Positions 15,907-26,823 of a stretch of DNA of 64,000 nt are shown here, one piece after another. Made by a program: the position numbers and the translations under genes. Position 1 is the stretch's first letter. Every line of letters starts with the position of its first letter. The notes beneath the pieces were generated by a model, which saw only the letters and a program-made list of their open reading frames with translations, ran no database searches and was not told the origin of the DNA. This stretch comes from Aequoribacter sp049615385 (GTDB taxonomy: Bacteria; Pseudomonadota; Gammaproteobacteria; Pseudomonadales; Halieaceae): assembly GCF_049615385.1 (NCBI RefSeq), contig NZ_JBMZFL010000001.1. One strand, given 5' to 3'.

Positions 15907-17676
15907 ATGCGCGCGATTTTTCTGTTGGTGGCACTGATAGCTTCTGCAATTGCAGTCGCTCAGGAGCTGGGTTCGGGCGGGCGTCCTGTGGGGCCGGAGT
16001 ATTCTCGCAGTCCCGTGTATGGCAAAAATGGTATGGCAGCGACCGCACAACCGCTGGCTTCTCAAGTAGCGCTAGATATTCTGAAAAACGGCGGTAGTGC
16101 AGTTGATGCGGCCATTGCCGCGAATGCGGCTTTGGGTTTGATGGAGCCCACAGGTAACGGAATCGGCGGTGATTTGTTTGCAATTATTTGGGATCCAAAA
16201 ACGCAAACACTCTATGGCTACAACGGGTCCGGGCGTTCCCCCATGGGACGAGATCTTCAGGAATTGAAAGGCGCAATTGCGCGGCTAAAACAAGAGCAGC
16301 GTTTGCCTACAGACTATGAGGGAATTCCCTCACACGGATCTTTGTCGGTTACGGTGCCCGGGACGGTCGATGGTTGGTTTGCAATGCATGAACGCTTTGG
16401 GAAACTCCCGATGTCTGAGGTGCTAGCACCTGCTATCGATTACGCCCGCGATGGTTTTCCTGTCTCGCCAGTGATCGCTTATTACTTTGAGCGAAATTTA
16501 GCGCGTTTTAGGCAGGTGGCGCCGATGATAGAAGAGCTCGATAATGCCATGGCGACCTATTTTACGGACGGTAAGGCGCCATTGGTGGGCGAGGTGTTTC
16601 GCAACCCGGATCTGGCCGACACGCTTGCCTTACTTGCACAAGAAGGGCGTAGCGCTTTTTACTCCGGTAAGCTTGCACAAACCATCGACACGTATATGAA
16701 ACGCATTGGAGGGGACTTGCGATTGACCGATCTGGAGGCGCATCGCGGTGAGTGGGTAACGCCCCTTGGTGTCAACTATAAGGGCTATACTTTGTATGAG
16801 CTTCCCCCCAACGGACAGGGGCTCGCGGCTTTGATGATGCTGTCGATCTTGAAGAACGTCGATTTCACGCAGTGGGAACGAGGCTCTCCTGAGGTGATGC
16901 ATTACATGGTCGAAGCAAAACGCTTGGCTTTTGCCGATATGGCTGCAAGTTTTACCGATCCGGATTTTGCTGAGATACCTCTCAAGCAGCTCATTTCAGA
17001 TGAATACGGTAAACAGCAGTTTCAGCGTATTCATCCCAAGCAAGCTGCCAATGATTACGGCCCAAGCGAAGTGTTGCTCGAGGGTGAGGGCGATACGACG
17101 TATCTTACGGTCGCCGATGCCTCGGGCATGATGGTGTCTTTGATTCAGTCAAATTACCGCGGTATGGGGTCTGGACTTGTACCTGATGGCCTGGGCTTTA
17201 TGCTGCAGGATCGGGGTGAACTGTTTGCTTTGACCGAAGGGCACCCGAATGTATATGCGTCCGGCAAACGCCCTTTTCATACCATTATTCCAGCGTTCTT
17301 GATGCAGGGTGACAGACCTGTCATGAGTTTTGGTCTGATGGGAGGCGGCATGCAGCCGCAGGGTCATGTGCAGGTCCTGATTAATTGGTTGGTGTATGGC
17401 ATGGATATTCAGGCGGCAGGAGATGCCGCGCGATTTTTACACGACGGCGGTGCGTCACCCACGGATACGACCTACGAGGGCTATGGGGTACTTTATGTTG
17501 AACCGGGTGTAGCTCAAAGCACGGTAGGACGTTTGCGAGCGATGGGGCATAGGGTGGAATACAATGATGCTGGCGCTATGTTTGGTGGTTACCAGGCAAT
17601 TTATAGAAACCCCGAGACCGGTGTATATTCGGGCGCGACCGAGATGCGAAAAGATGGGACAGTAACGGCGTACTGA
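15907..17676 (+). CDS. ggt: Gamma-glutamyltransferase
   Basis: Ggt cleaves or transfers the gamma-glutamyl group of glutathione in the periplasm. The 589-residue precursor starts with a signal peptide (LLVALIASAIAVAQ, cleavage near residue 19). It is an autoprocessed Ntn hydrolase. The new N-terminal Thr should be T397 in EGDTTYLTVAD, which aligns with the TTHYSV of E. coli Ggt. The large subunit has NGGSAVDAAIAANAALGLMEP and GNGIGGDLFA. The small subunit has GSGLVPDGLGFMLQDRG, KRPFHTIIP and GLMGGGMQPQGHVQ. CGGAGG precedes the ATG. Confidence 0.95.
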   Translation: MRAIFLLVALIASAIAVAQELGSGGRPVGPEYSRSPVYGKNGMAATAQPLASQVALDILKNGGSAVDAAIAANAALGLMEPTGNGIGGDLFAIIWDPKTQTLYGYNGSGRSPMGRDLQELKGAIARLKQEQRLPTDYEGIPSHGSLSVTVPGTVDGWFAMHERFGKLPMSEVLAPAIDYARDGFPVSPVIAYYFERNLARFRQVAPMIEELDNAMATYFTDGKAPLVGEVFRNPDLADTLALLAQEGRSAFYSGKLAQTIDTYMKRIGGDLRLTDLEAHRGEWVTPLGVNYKGYTLYELPPNGQGLAALMMLSILKNVDFTQWERGSPEVMHYMVEAKRLAFADMAASFTDPDFAEIPLKQLISDEYGKQQFQRIHPKQAANDYGPSEVLLEGEGDTTYLTVADASGMMVSLIQSNYRGMGSGLVPDGLGFMLQDRGELFALTEGHPNVYASGKRPFHTIIPAFLMQGDRPVMSFGLMGGGMQPQGHVQVLINWLVYGMDIQAAGDAARFLHDGGASPTDTTYEGYGVLYVEPGVAQSTVGRLRAMGHRVEYNDAGAMFGGYQAIYRNPETGVYSGATEMRKDGTVTAY

Positions 17677-17686
17677 GCGAGTATTT

Positions 17687-19432
17687 GTGTCTAAATCACT
17701 TATCCAACGACGGCTAGATCCTCTGGGTGCGGGCTCGGATCTGCACGAGCGAGCCCTGTTCGCTAGGATTCTCGCAAGCCGTGGCGTGCGCTCTTGTGAC
17801 GAGTTGGATTTAGGCTTTGGCGGTCTGCTCCCGCCCTCTGGCCTTTTAGGGGCGCGTGAGGCCGCTGCGCTTTTAGCTTCGGCGATGTCGAGAAACCAAA
17901 GGATTTTGGTTGTCGGTGACTTCGATGCCGATGGTGCTACCAGCGTTACCCTTTTTGTGAGTTGCATGGGAGCCTTTGGCTATGACGTGCAATATCTGGT
18001 TCCCAACCGCTTTGATTATGGCTACGGACTCACGCCAGAAATCGTTGAAGTGGCGACACAGTATGGGCCTGATCTGATTGTGACTGTCGATAATGGTATC
18101 GCGAGTCATGCGGGTATCGATTTAGCGAAAGCCAAAGGGTGGCAAGTGCTGGTGACCGATCATCATTTGCCGGCAGAGACACTGCCTAATGCCGATGTGA
18201 TTGTAAATCCGAATCAACCTGATTGTGCCTTTCAAAGTAAGGCGCTTGCCGGCGTGGGTGTTATTTTTTACGTCTTGCTGGCGTTGCGCGCATTTTTGCG
18301 GGACCAAGCCTGGTTCGAGGCTAAAGGCATAGCAGAGCCTAATTTGGCCGAGTTTCTGGATTTGGTGGCCTTGGGTTCGGTGGCGGATGTCGTGCCGCTG
18401 GATCGAAATAATCGAATTTTGGTCGAGCAGGGCTTGCGTCGCATGCGCTCAGGAATCATGCGGCCAGGCATACAAGCATTGTTAGAGGTCGCCAACAAGT
18501 CATGGCGGACGCTTGTCGCCCAGGACCTAGGTTTTGCTGTGGGGCCTCGCATTAACGCCGCAGGGCGTTTAGATGACATTTCTGTGGGTATTCGCTGCTT
18601 GCTGTCTCGCGATTTGTTCGAAGCCCGTGAGCTGGCAAATCGTTTGGATGAGTTCAATCGAGAGAGGCGTTTGATCGAGCACACCATGAAAGCCGACGCC
18701 CAGGTATTACTTGCGCAGCTGCCGGCCTTTGAGTCGGGCAAATTGCCCGCAGCCATTACCTTATACGATGCCTCTTGGCACCAGGGCGTGGTCGGTATCT
18801 TAGCTTCTCGTATCAAAGAACAATACCACCGCCCAGTGATTGTGTTTGCCAATGACGGTGAAAAGGCGTTAAAAGGATCTGCACGGTCGATTGAAGGGGT
18901 GCACATCCGCGATGTTTTAGATTCGATTGCCACCATGAATCCAGGACTCATTTCTAAGTTTGGGGGGCATGCGATGGCGGCTGGTCTTACGATACCTGCT
19001 TCCGCGTTAGAGGCTTTTGGTCAGGCATTGGATAACTTTCTTGAAGAAAATACGCCTCCTGAACTGTTTCACCCCGTTAAGCTCAGCGATGGTGCCTTAA
19101 GTGAGTCCGATTTCTCTTTGAGCGTAGCGCAAGAACTCAGACTCCTGCAGCCTTGGGGGCAGCAGTTTCCAGAGCCTCTGTTCGATAATGAGTTTCGAAT
19201 TGTCGAGCTTCGAATTCTATCGGGTCAACACGCAAAAATGCGTCTGGAATTGGCATCGTCAAACGCAACGCTCGATGCTATTGCCTTTAATGTCGATGTC
19301 GATTTTTATCAGGCTAAGCTTGGACAGACGCTGCGGTTTCTGTATCGCTTAGATGTCAACGAATTTCGAGGGTTAGAATCTCTGCAAATGATAATAGAAT
19401 ATGCAGAAAGACCGCTTGAACATTCACTCTGA
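17687..19432 (+). CDS. recJ: Single-stranded-DNA exonuclease RecJ
   Basis: RecJ degrades single-stranded DNA 5' to 3' in recombination and mismatch repair. The 581-residue protein is DHH-family: VVGDFDADGATS, TVDNGIAS, VLVTDHHLP (DHH), LGSVADVVPLDRNNR, and the DHHA1 GGHAMAAGLTIPAS near residue 430. An OB-like C-terminal domain ends at about 575. The start is GTG at 17687, 10 bp after ggt. The gene run recJ-prfB-lysS matches that of many gammaproteobacteria. Confidence 0.96.
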   Translation: MSKSLIQRRLDPLGAGSDLHERALFARILASRGVRSCDELDLGFGGLLPPSGLLGAREAAALLASAMSRNQRILVVGDFDADGATSVTLFVSCMGAFGYDVQYLVPNRFDYGYGLTPEIVEVATQYGPDLIVTVDNGIASHAGIDLAKAKGWQVLVTDHHLPAETLPNADVIVNPNQPDCAFQSKALAGVGVIFYVLLALRAFLRDQAWFEAKGIAEPNLAEFLDLVALGSVADVVPLDRNNRILVEQGLRRMRSGIMRPGIQALLEVANKSWRTLVAQDLGFAVGPRINAAGRLDDISVGIRCLLSRDLFEARELANRLDEFNRERRLIEHTMKADAQVLLAQLPAFESGKLPAAITLYDASWHQGVVGILASRIKEQYHRPVIVFANDGEKALKGSARSIEGVHIRDVLDSIATMNPGLISKFGGHAMAAGLTIPASALEAFGQALDNFLEENTPPELFHPVKLSDGALSESDFSLSVAQELRLLQPWGQQFPEPLFDNEFRIVELRILSGQHAKMRLELASSNATLDAIAFNVDVDFYQAKLGQTLRFLYRLDVNEFRGLESLQMIIEYAERPLEHSL

Positions 19433-19484
19433 GGTCAGGCTAGGGTAGACTAGCGCCCCTTGAATTTAGCGCACAGGCCTCGGT

Positions 19485-20583
19485 ATGGAAACCAACCCTC
19501 TGTACAATCAACTCGAAGATATTCGCGCGCGCACAGACGTGCTCAGGGGGTATCTTTGACTTTGATGAGCGTAAAGAGCGTTTAACCGAAGTTGAACTGG
19601 AGTTGGGTGAGTCCAATGTATGGGATGACCCCGAACGCGCCCAAGCCCTGGGTAAAGAGCGGGCGGCACTGGAAGCGATCGTTGGATCTATCGAGACTCT
19701 CACCGAGGGCGCGAATGACACTGGCGATTTACTGGATTTGGTGGTAGCCGAAAACGACGTGGATTCGTTAGAGGACATAAAGTCCGAAATCCAGAAATTG
19801 ATAGAGATATTAGATGCACTAGAATTCCGACGCATGTTCTCGGGTGAGGTCGACGAGAACAACGCTTACCTCGATATTCAATCGGGGTCTGGCGGCACCG
19901 AAGCACAGGATTGGGCTGAAATACTGCTGCGGATGTACTTGCGCTGGGGTGAGGCTAAGGGCTTTAAAACCGAGCTGATTGAATGTTCGGCGGGTGAAGT
20001 CGCTGGTATTAAAAGCGCGACTATCAAATTTGATGGCGACTACGCCTTTGGTTGGTTGCGCACCGAAACGGGTGTGCATCGCTTGGTTCGTAAGTCGCCT
20101 TTCGACTCGGGTAACCGGCGTCACACCTCGTTTGCGTCAGTGTTCGTATCCCCAGAGATTGACGACAATATCGAAATTGAAATTAACCCGGCCGATCTGC
20201 GAGTCGATACTTATCGAGCCTCGGGTGCGGGTGGGCAACACGTCAACAAGACCGATTCGGCCGTACGTTTAACTCACCTACCCACTGGTGTTGTGGTGCA
20301 GTGCCAAACTGAGCGCTCGCAGCATCAAAACCGCGACAACGCCATGAAATTACTGCGTGGTAAACTCTACGAACTCGAAATGTTAAAACGCAGCGAGAAA
20401 CAACAAGCGTTAGAGGACTCTAAAGCCGACATCGGGTGGGGTAGCCAAATTCGCTCCTATGTACTTGATCAATCTCGCATTAAAGACCTGCGAACGGGCG
20501 TAGAAACCTCAAATACCCAAGCGGTATTAGATGGTGCAATTGATATGTTTATTCAAGCCTCTTTGAAGAGTGGCTTAAGCTAA
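19485..20583 (+). CDS. prfB: Peptide chain release factor 2 (programmed +1 frameshift)
   Basis: RF2 terminates translation at UGA and UAA. Frame 0 runs from the ATG at 19485 for 24 codons to an in-frame TGA at 19557. A +1 shift at CTT-T continues as GAC TTT GAT and gives 365 residues, the length of E. coli RF2. The body carries the anticodon-like tripeptide SPF in RKSPFDSGNRRH and the catalytic GGQ in ASGAGGQHVNKTDSAVR. lysS follows 9 bp downstream, as in E. coli. An annotation starting at an internal Met (about 19603) would miss the N-terminus. Confidence 0.96.
19545..19560 (+). promoter_or_regulatory. RF2 programmed frameshift site
   Basis: The string AGGGGGTATCTTTGAC contains an internal Shine-Dalgarno-like AGGGGG, three bases, the slippery CTT, then TGA with C in the +4 position. 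This is the classical prfB autoregulation site. Low RF2 slows reading of UGA and lets the ribosome slip +1 to make more RF2. Confidence 0.97.
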
Positions 20584-20592
20584 GGAAATATT

Positions 20593-22077
<1,485 letters not shown>

Positions 22078-22134
22078 TTTGGTAAAGCGTTAAAGTCGGT
22101 GTAGACTCATGGCACAAACCACTGGAGCAGTGTA

Positions 22135-22701
22135 TTGAGATCAATCAGTATCGGCATAGGATTTGTTCTACTGTCGGCCTGTGCCGCGACGCCGCCAAAA
22201 TCTGACACGCCCGAGCCGCAGCCAGAGATTGTGCTGAATTTGCCGGCGGCGTCAACTTGCGCGTGTGACGCAAGTGGCGCAGGCGATGACGCAGGCGTGA
22301 CGTTTCTCGAAAAAGGCATCGATGCCCTGACGCTCGGCGACCACATAAGTGCAGTGCAATATTTTCAGCGACATCAGCGGATAGAGCGCACCGAGGCAGC
22401 GGCCTGGGAAACGGCTGTTGCCATCGCGTTTATCAGCACCTTGCCCAGTAGCCCTTTTTTTGAGCCTCAGTCCAGTAGGGCTAGTTTTGAGCGTTTGAGT
22501 AAGCAGTATCGTGCCGATATGCAGGTACACTCCGGTGTGCTGTTGATGCGAGATTCTCTCGAAATGTTCGTCAGTATGCTTGATCACGCAGACGATTTGC
22601 GTAGGCAAGCGGATGGCCTGCAGGACGATCTAGACAAGCGCGAAAAGGCTCTCAAGCGTCTTCGGGATCTAACTCTAGGTTCACGGGAAGAGTCACAATA
22701 A
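22135..22701 (+). CDS. Predicted outer-membrane lipoprotein, QseG/YfhG-like
   Basis: This 188-residue lipoprotein begins at a TTG (22135) with GGAG about 7 bp upstream. The signal segment ISIGIGFVLLSAC gives lipobox LSAC with the lipid Cys at about residue 16. A Pro-rich stretch follows, then a helical body and a C-terminal coiled coil (DDLRRQADGLQDDLDKREKALKRL) ending LRDLTLG. The coiled-coil end and lipobox recall QseG/YfhG lipoproteins linked to GlrK-type kinases, but similarity is weak. The last 50 bp overlap the 3' end of the convergent histidine kinase gene. This is unusually long for a convergent overlap. Confidence 0.7.
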   Translation: MRSISIGIGFVLLSACAATPPKSDTPEPQPEIVLNLPAASTCACDASGAGDDAGVTFLEKGIDALTLGDHISAVQYFQRHQRIERTEAAAWETAVAIAFISTLPSSPFFEPQSSRASFERLSKQYRADMQVHSGVLLMRDSLEMFVSMLDHADDLRRQADGLQDDLDKREKALKRLRDLTLGSREESQ

Positions 22702-24178
22702 ACGAGCTGCCCACATTGGGTGTGCTCGACGCTTTGATGTCGCCACCCAGCATGCGGGCAAATTCTTGACACAAAGACAGGCCTAATCCTGTCCCGCCAT
22801 AACGACTACTCGTGCTGCGCTCAGCTTGCTCAAATGCTTCAAATATTCGCCCAAGCTGTTTATCTGTCATGCCAATACCGGTATCACGCACTTCGATCCA
22901 AATTTGTTCTTGGCAATCAGTAATGCCGGCACTAATGGTGATTGATCCGGCCTCCGTGAATTTGTTGGCGTTGCTCAATAAATTAGTCACAATTTGGCGG
23001 AACTTGGTGGCGTCGGTGTGAATGCAGGGTAGTGGGCCTTGAATACCCCAACACATCTCGTTGCCCTGAGTATTCAGTAGCGGCGCCATCGAGTCGGCTA
23101 CCGTGTGCAAGGTCGCAATGGGGTCGAAGCTCTCGGGATGTATGGTCATCTTGCCCGTTTCGATCTTGGCTAAATCAAGAACATCGTTAATTAGCGTCAG
23201 CAGCTGACGCCCGGAAAAAACGATTTTAGTGAGATCCTCTTGCAGTTGGTCTTTGTTTATCGCCTCACCGTCGTTCACCTCTTCCTGAATCATCTCGCTA
23301 TAGCCGATAATGGCGTTCAGAGGCGTCCTTAATTCGTGCGAGACGTTGGCTAAAAAGGTGCTTTTGGCCGCGTTGGCGGAATCGGCCTGTTCTTTGGCCA
23401 TTTGGACTTCGCCGATGGCGTTGGCTAACTTTTCTGACATGTCATTGAAGGCGCGGCCCAAATCGGCGAGTTCGCCGGATTGGTCTGCCGTTTGAATGCG
23501 AAAGCTCAGGTCGCCCGCACCGATCAGCTCGGTGCCTTTTTGGAGCCGCTTGAACGAGCGGTTGGTATAGCGAACCAGAATAAACCCAAGCAAAAAAGTG
23601 AGGAACAGGGTGGTTATAAAGGCCAGTACTGTGATGCGGTCGGTCAGTTTAATGGTGCTATCAATGATGCTGGCTCGCTCAACCGCGAGCTTGCTTTGCT
23701 CCTGCTTTAAAGCGTCCAGGTGCTGATTGGTCTCGAGATAGAGCAGGGGGTTTTCGACATCTATGTTGAGTTCTTCCTCGTTGTAGCCCCCGTAAAATCG
23801 CGTCCATTGCTCGAGGAGTTGATCGTTAGACCTTTTCAAATTCTGGTAGGTCTGCTCGGTATCATCCCAGCTTAGGCGGCCGAGCGACAGTACCTTGCGA
23901 TTGATGCTTTCGATGTTGTCCAGCGCCGCTTGTTGTTCGCTCGCGCCGAGTTTGTCGCCCGTAGTCTCTTTTAGCAGGGCGAGAACCAGAACCTGCTGTC
24001 GCTGGTCTTCGAGTAAACGCTCTATTTCATCCGATAATTGACCCGCGCGGACTGAGTCGCGATAGGCGATCATGCTCTCGTTTCTGGCCAAACTGCCCCA
24101 GAAATGTGTGCCTACGTTAACGCATAGCAGCGCTAAAATGGTAAGCATGGAGACGATAAGGCGTTTACGCAGACTCAT
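22652..24178 (-). CDS. Membrane sensor histidine kinase (HAMP-HisKA-HATPase)
   Basis: This 508-residue kinase has TM1 at about 8-24, a periplasmic helical sensor (about 30-180), TM2 at about 182-202 and HAMP at about 203-255. HisKA has the phospho-acceptor H281 in VSHELRTPLNAIIGYSEM. The HATPase_c domain has NLLSNANKF (N box), DTGIGM (G1), FEAFEQ (F box) and GGTGLGLSLCQEF (G2). The ligand is unknown. Its ATG overlaps the stop of the upstream response regulator (ATGA). The unit reads cyclase, regulator, kinase. It probably phosphorylates the regulator and perhaps the REC domain of the cyclase. Confidence 0.92.
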   Translation of the reverse strand: MSLRKRLIVSMLTILALLCVNVGTHFWGSLARNESMIAYRDSVRAGQLSDEIERLLEDQRQQVLVLALLKETTGDKLGASEQQAALDNIESINRKVLSLGRLSWDDTEQTYQNLKRSNDQLLEQWTRFYGGYNEEELNIDVENPLLYLETNQHLDALKQEQSKLAVERASIIDSTIKLTDRITVLAFITTLFLTFLLGFILVRYTNRSFKRLQKGTELIGAGDLSFRIQTADQSGELADLGRAFNDMSEKLANAIGEVQMAKEQADSANAAKSTFLANVSHELRTPLNAIIGYSEMIQEEVNDGEAINKDQLQEDLTKIVFSGRQLLTLINDVLDLAKIETGKMTIHPESFDPIATLHTVADSMAPLLNTQGNEMCWGIQGPLPCIHTDATKFRQIVTNLLSNANKFTEAGSITISAGITDCQEQIWIEVRDTGIGMTDKQLGRIFEAFEQAERSTSSRYGGTGLGLSLCQEFARMLGGDIKASSTPNVGSSFIVTLPVNLELDPEDA

Positions 24179-24543
24179 GGGTTTAGCAGTCCCGCGATTT
24201 TTTCAAGTAGCACTGGGAAGTCTATCGGTTTTGTTGCGTAGTCTTTACATCCTGCGTCCAGCGCCTTTGCGAGCTCTTGCTCAAGGGCGTGGGCGGTTAG
24301 CGCCAGCATCGGAATATGAGCAAGATCGGGATCATTGGCCGCTATCTTACACGCCTCCCAACCGCTTAGGACCGGCAGGTTTAGGTCCATCAAAACCACG
24401 TCGGGCTGGTGTTGTCGCATTTGCTCGAGGGCTTCTAGTCCATCTTCTGCGATCAGGACCTCGAAGCCTTTGCGCAAGAGTCGTCGCGTTAACATGTCGC
24501 GATTCAGTTCGTTGTCTTCGACTAAAAGTAACTTCGTGCTCAT
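24175..24543 (-). CDS. Single-domain response regulator (CheY-like)
   Basis: This 122-residue stand-alone REC domain has the acidic pocket E9/D10 (LLVEDNE), the phosphorylation site D53 (VVLMDLNLPVLSG), Thr in ALTAHA and Lys in YATKPID. It has no output domain, so it acts by protein contact or as a phosphate relay or sink. It lies 1 bp after the cyclase stop and overlaps the kinase start, which makes the three a coupled operon. Confidence 0.92.
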   Translation of the reverse strand: MSTKLLLVEDNELNRDMLTRRLLRKGFEVLIAEDGLEALEQMRQHQPDVVLMDLNLPVLSGWEACKIAANDPDLAHIPMLALTAHALEQELAKALDAGCKDYATKPIDFPVLLEKIAGLLNP

Positions 24544-24544
24544 C

Positions 24545-25981
24545 TTAATGCTGCCACTCGACGCTAAAAACGCGCACCGGCGCGCCTAGACCCTTTAATG
24601 AGTGTGTCCCTTTATCACGCAGTTGGTCGGTGTTAGGCAGCGCCTGCATCGTGGTCTCGGAGATCAAAATTTCGTTGGCCTCGCACAGGTCCTCAATGCG
24701 CGAGGTGACGTTCATTGGTGTGCCGACAAAGCCGTATTTTGCGCGTCGGTCCGAACCAATATTGCCCGCTACCACGGTGCCCGTATTAATCGCGATGCCC
24801 GTGCTGATTTGCGGTAGATCCGAGGTCTGGTGTTGCCGATTCACCGCGGCGACCGCCTTTTGCATTTCAATGCTACAAGCCACCGCACTTTGAGCGTGAT
24901 TTGGGTCGTCTTTTGGTGCGCCGAATACGGCTAGAATGGCGTCCCCTAAAAACTCATCGATAGTACCGTTGTGGCGCATGATAATCTCAGTCATGGTGCC
25001 GAGGTAGCCGTTGAGTAGCGATACAACCTGCTCGGGTGGCATTTGCGAGCATAGTTGGGTGAAGCCTCGGATATCGGCCATTAAGATGGTGACTTCTTTT
25101 AGATCGCCACCTAGGCGCAGGCCCTCGGGTTTTTCTAAGATGTCCGCCACTATTTCGTCCGTCAGGTACCGTCCGAAGGTGGCGCGAATAAATTTTTCGC
25201 GCTGTTCGAGCTGATGTAAGTAGTTCACCTCCCGATCATGCCACTGCTTGCGTTCAAGGCCCGCTGCAATTCGCGCATGCAGTAGCACGGAATTAAAGGG
25301 TTTGAACAGGTAATCGTCGGCGCCTGCGGTAATGCACTCGATAACCGAGTCCAACTCTTGATGCCCGGAGATGACAATGACAGGGATGGAACGAAGTTTT
25401 GGATCCGCCTTAATTTTGGTCAGGGCTGTCTTGCCACCCATACCGGGCATGGATAAATCGAGTAGCACAACGTCGATCGATTGGGAGTTAAGATGTTCTA
25501 GAGCGGCCTCGCCGCTGTCAGCAGTGTAAACAGTGTGACCAACGCGGCTCAGCAAGCGTTTAAGTACTGCACGATTATCGTTTTGATCGTCGACTACTAG
25601 AATACTGCCAACATTTGCATTGCGGGGTTCAGATTTGTAGGAAGGGCTCGCTTTCGCCACGGCTTCCGGGGTTGCACTGAGCTCGCGGATGGCAGCCACC
25701 AGCTCCGTCAGGCCATGCTGGAGCGCTTCTTGAGTTGTGTTATCCAGCTCTTCGAGCAAGATTTCCGCATAGCCGCAAGCGCTGGTGTAGTGATTGAGCA
25801 GGTCGTGCCGGCTTAATGTTTGCGTATTATTGGTCTTTAAGGCCGATAACGACCTTGCCAGCAGCGTGCTCTCTTCGAGTAGATCGGCGTTGTCGAGCGA
25901 CGCGAGGCTATGCTGGAGTAGCTCGCTGAGTTCTACAATTCGCTGGGTCGATAGAGCTGTCGCAGTGCTGGCTGAACTCAT
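24545..25981 (-). CDS. REC-linked class III adenylate/guanylate cyclase
   Basis: This 478-residue soluble protein has three parts. Residues 1-120 resemble a degenerate HisKA dimerisation helix pair: SRHDLLNHYTSACGYAEILLEEL, with His59 where an H-box His would lie. A REC domain (about 125-245) has D175 (VVLLDLSMPG) and Lys in YLFKPF. A class III cyclase domain (about 290-475) has metal-binding D303 (MADIRGFT) and D347 (DEFLGDAILAVFG), Lys in RAKYGFVG and Asn/Arg in MNVTSRIE. Activity is presumably controlled by phosphorylation. The divergent neighbour is a Crp/Fnr regulator with cAMP-type contacts, which suggests cAMP as the product. Confidence 0.9.
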   Translation of the reverse strand: MSSASTATALSTQRIVELSELLQHSLASLDNADLLEESTLLARSLSALKTNNTQTLSRHDLLNHYTSACGYAEILLEELDNTTQEALQHGLTELVAAIRELSATPEAVAKASPSYKSEPRNANVGSILVVDDQNDNRAVLKRLLSRVGHTVYTADSGEAALEHLNSQSIDVVLLDLSMPGMGGKTALTKIKADPKLRSIPVIVISGHQELDSVIECITAGADDYLFKPFNSVLLHARIAAGLERKQWHDREVNYLHQLEQREKFIRATFGRYLTDEIVADILEKPEGLRLGGDLKEVTILMADIRGFTQLCSQMPPEQVVSLLNGYLGTMTEIIMRHNGTIDEFLGDAILAVFGAPKDDPNHAQSAVACSIEMQKAVAAVNRQHQTSDLPQISTGIAINTGTVVAGNIGSDRRAKYGFVGTPMNVTSRIEDLCEANEILISETTMQALPNTDQLRDKGTHSLKGLGAPVRVFSVEWQH

Positions 25982-26175
25982 GGGTGTCTTTTTTTACATT
26001 CTTTGACGCAGTATACCTCGCTTATCTTCTGCATGAAAACGCGTGATTTTCGACAGCGTGATTGTCTAGGCTGGGAAGAAAATACTAACAAACAGCTAAG
26101 CGGGTGTGCGAATCGGTCGGATTGCGTTAAACTGCTCTCAATGAGGGGTAACCCTACAGAACGGACGAGGCATTA

Positions 26176-26823
26176 ATGCTAGAAAAAGTGGAACTGTTTC
26201 AAGGGCTGAGTGCAGAAGAACTGGCCGCCCTGAGCAAGACGTCATCCGAGCGATCTTTTCCCAAGAACACCGTTGTCATTCACGAAAATGAGCCTGCAGA
26301 CTCTTTGTTCGTGATTGTTTCGGGCAAGGTCAAAGTTTACTGTAGTGACAAAAACGGCAAAGAGTTCATTATGAACACTCAGGGCCCTGGTGATTACTTC
26401 GGTGAACTGGCTCTAGTCGATGATTCGCTGCGGTCTGCATCTGTTCGCACGGTAGAAAAAAGCGACTTCGTGGTGATCTACAAAGACGACTTTAACGCGG
26501 TGCTGGCGGCCCATCCGAACATTGCTAAAAGTCTGATCCGCAACTTAGCACAGCGTGTTCGTAAATTGACGGCTGACGTAAAAAGCCTCGCACTTCAAGA
26601 CGTCTATGGTCGGGTTGCTAACGTGCTGATGGATTTATCCGAGGAGCGTGGCGATGGCACGTTGTTTATTCCCGACAAACTCACTCAGCAAGATATCGCC
26701 GATCGGGTTGGTGCCTCACGCGAGATGGTTGCACGAATTTTAAAAGATTTGACGATTGGTGAATATATCCGCTTTGAAGGGCGTCACATCGTTATCAATA
26801 CGCGCCTGCCAGCTAAGTATTAA
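26176..26823 (+). CDS. Crp/Fnr-family transcriptional regulator
   Basis: This 215-residue regulator has an N-terminal cyclic-nucleotide-binding jelly roll (about 10-120) and a C-terminal winged helix (about 140-210, LTQQDIADRVGASREMVARILKDL recognition helix). The phosphate-binding cassette is GDYFGELALVDDSLRSASV. The Glu of GEL and the Arg-Ser pair of RSA match the cAMP contacts of E. coli CRP. FNR-type Fe-S Cys residues are absent. It is divergent from the adenylate cyclase gene (194-bp gap), so it is a plausible receptor of that cyclase's product. The 3' end overlaps the convergent xseA by 11 bp. Confidence 0.9.
   Translation: MLEKVELFQGLSAEELAALSKTSSERSFPKNTVVIHENEPADSLFVIVSGKVKVYCSDKNGKEFIMNTQGPGDYFGELALVDDSLRSASVRTVEKSDFVVIYKDDFNAVLAAHPNIAKSLIRNLAQRVRKLTADVKSLALQDVYGRVANVLMDLSEERGDGTLFIPDKLTQQDIADRVGASREMVARILKDLTIGEYIRFEGRHIVINTRLPAKY

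Noticed and set aside
19485..19559. In-frame TGA early in prfB as a pseudogene
   Set aside because: The surrounding bases are the exact RF2 frameshift signal, and the shifted frame yields full-length RF2.
24072..24548. 158-codon plus-strand frame opposite the response regulator
   Set aside because: It lies antisense to two confidently identified genes, and its Arg/Leu/Pro-rich composition is typical of a shadow frame.
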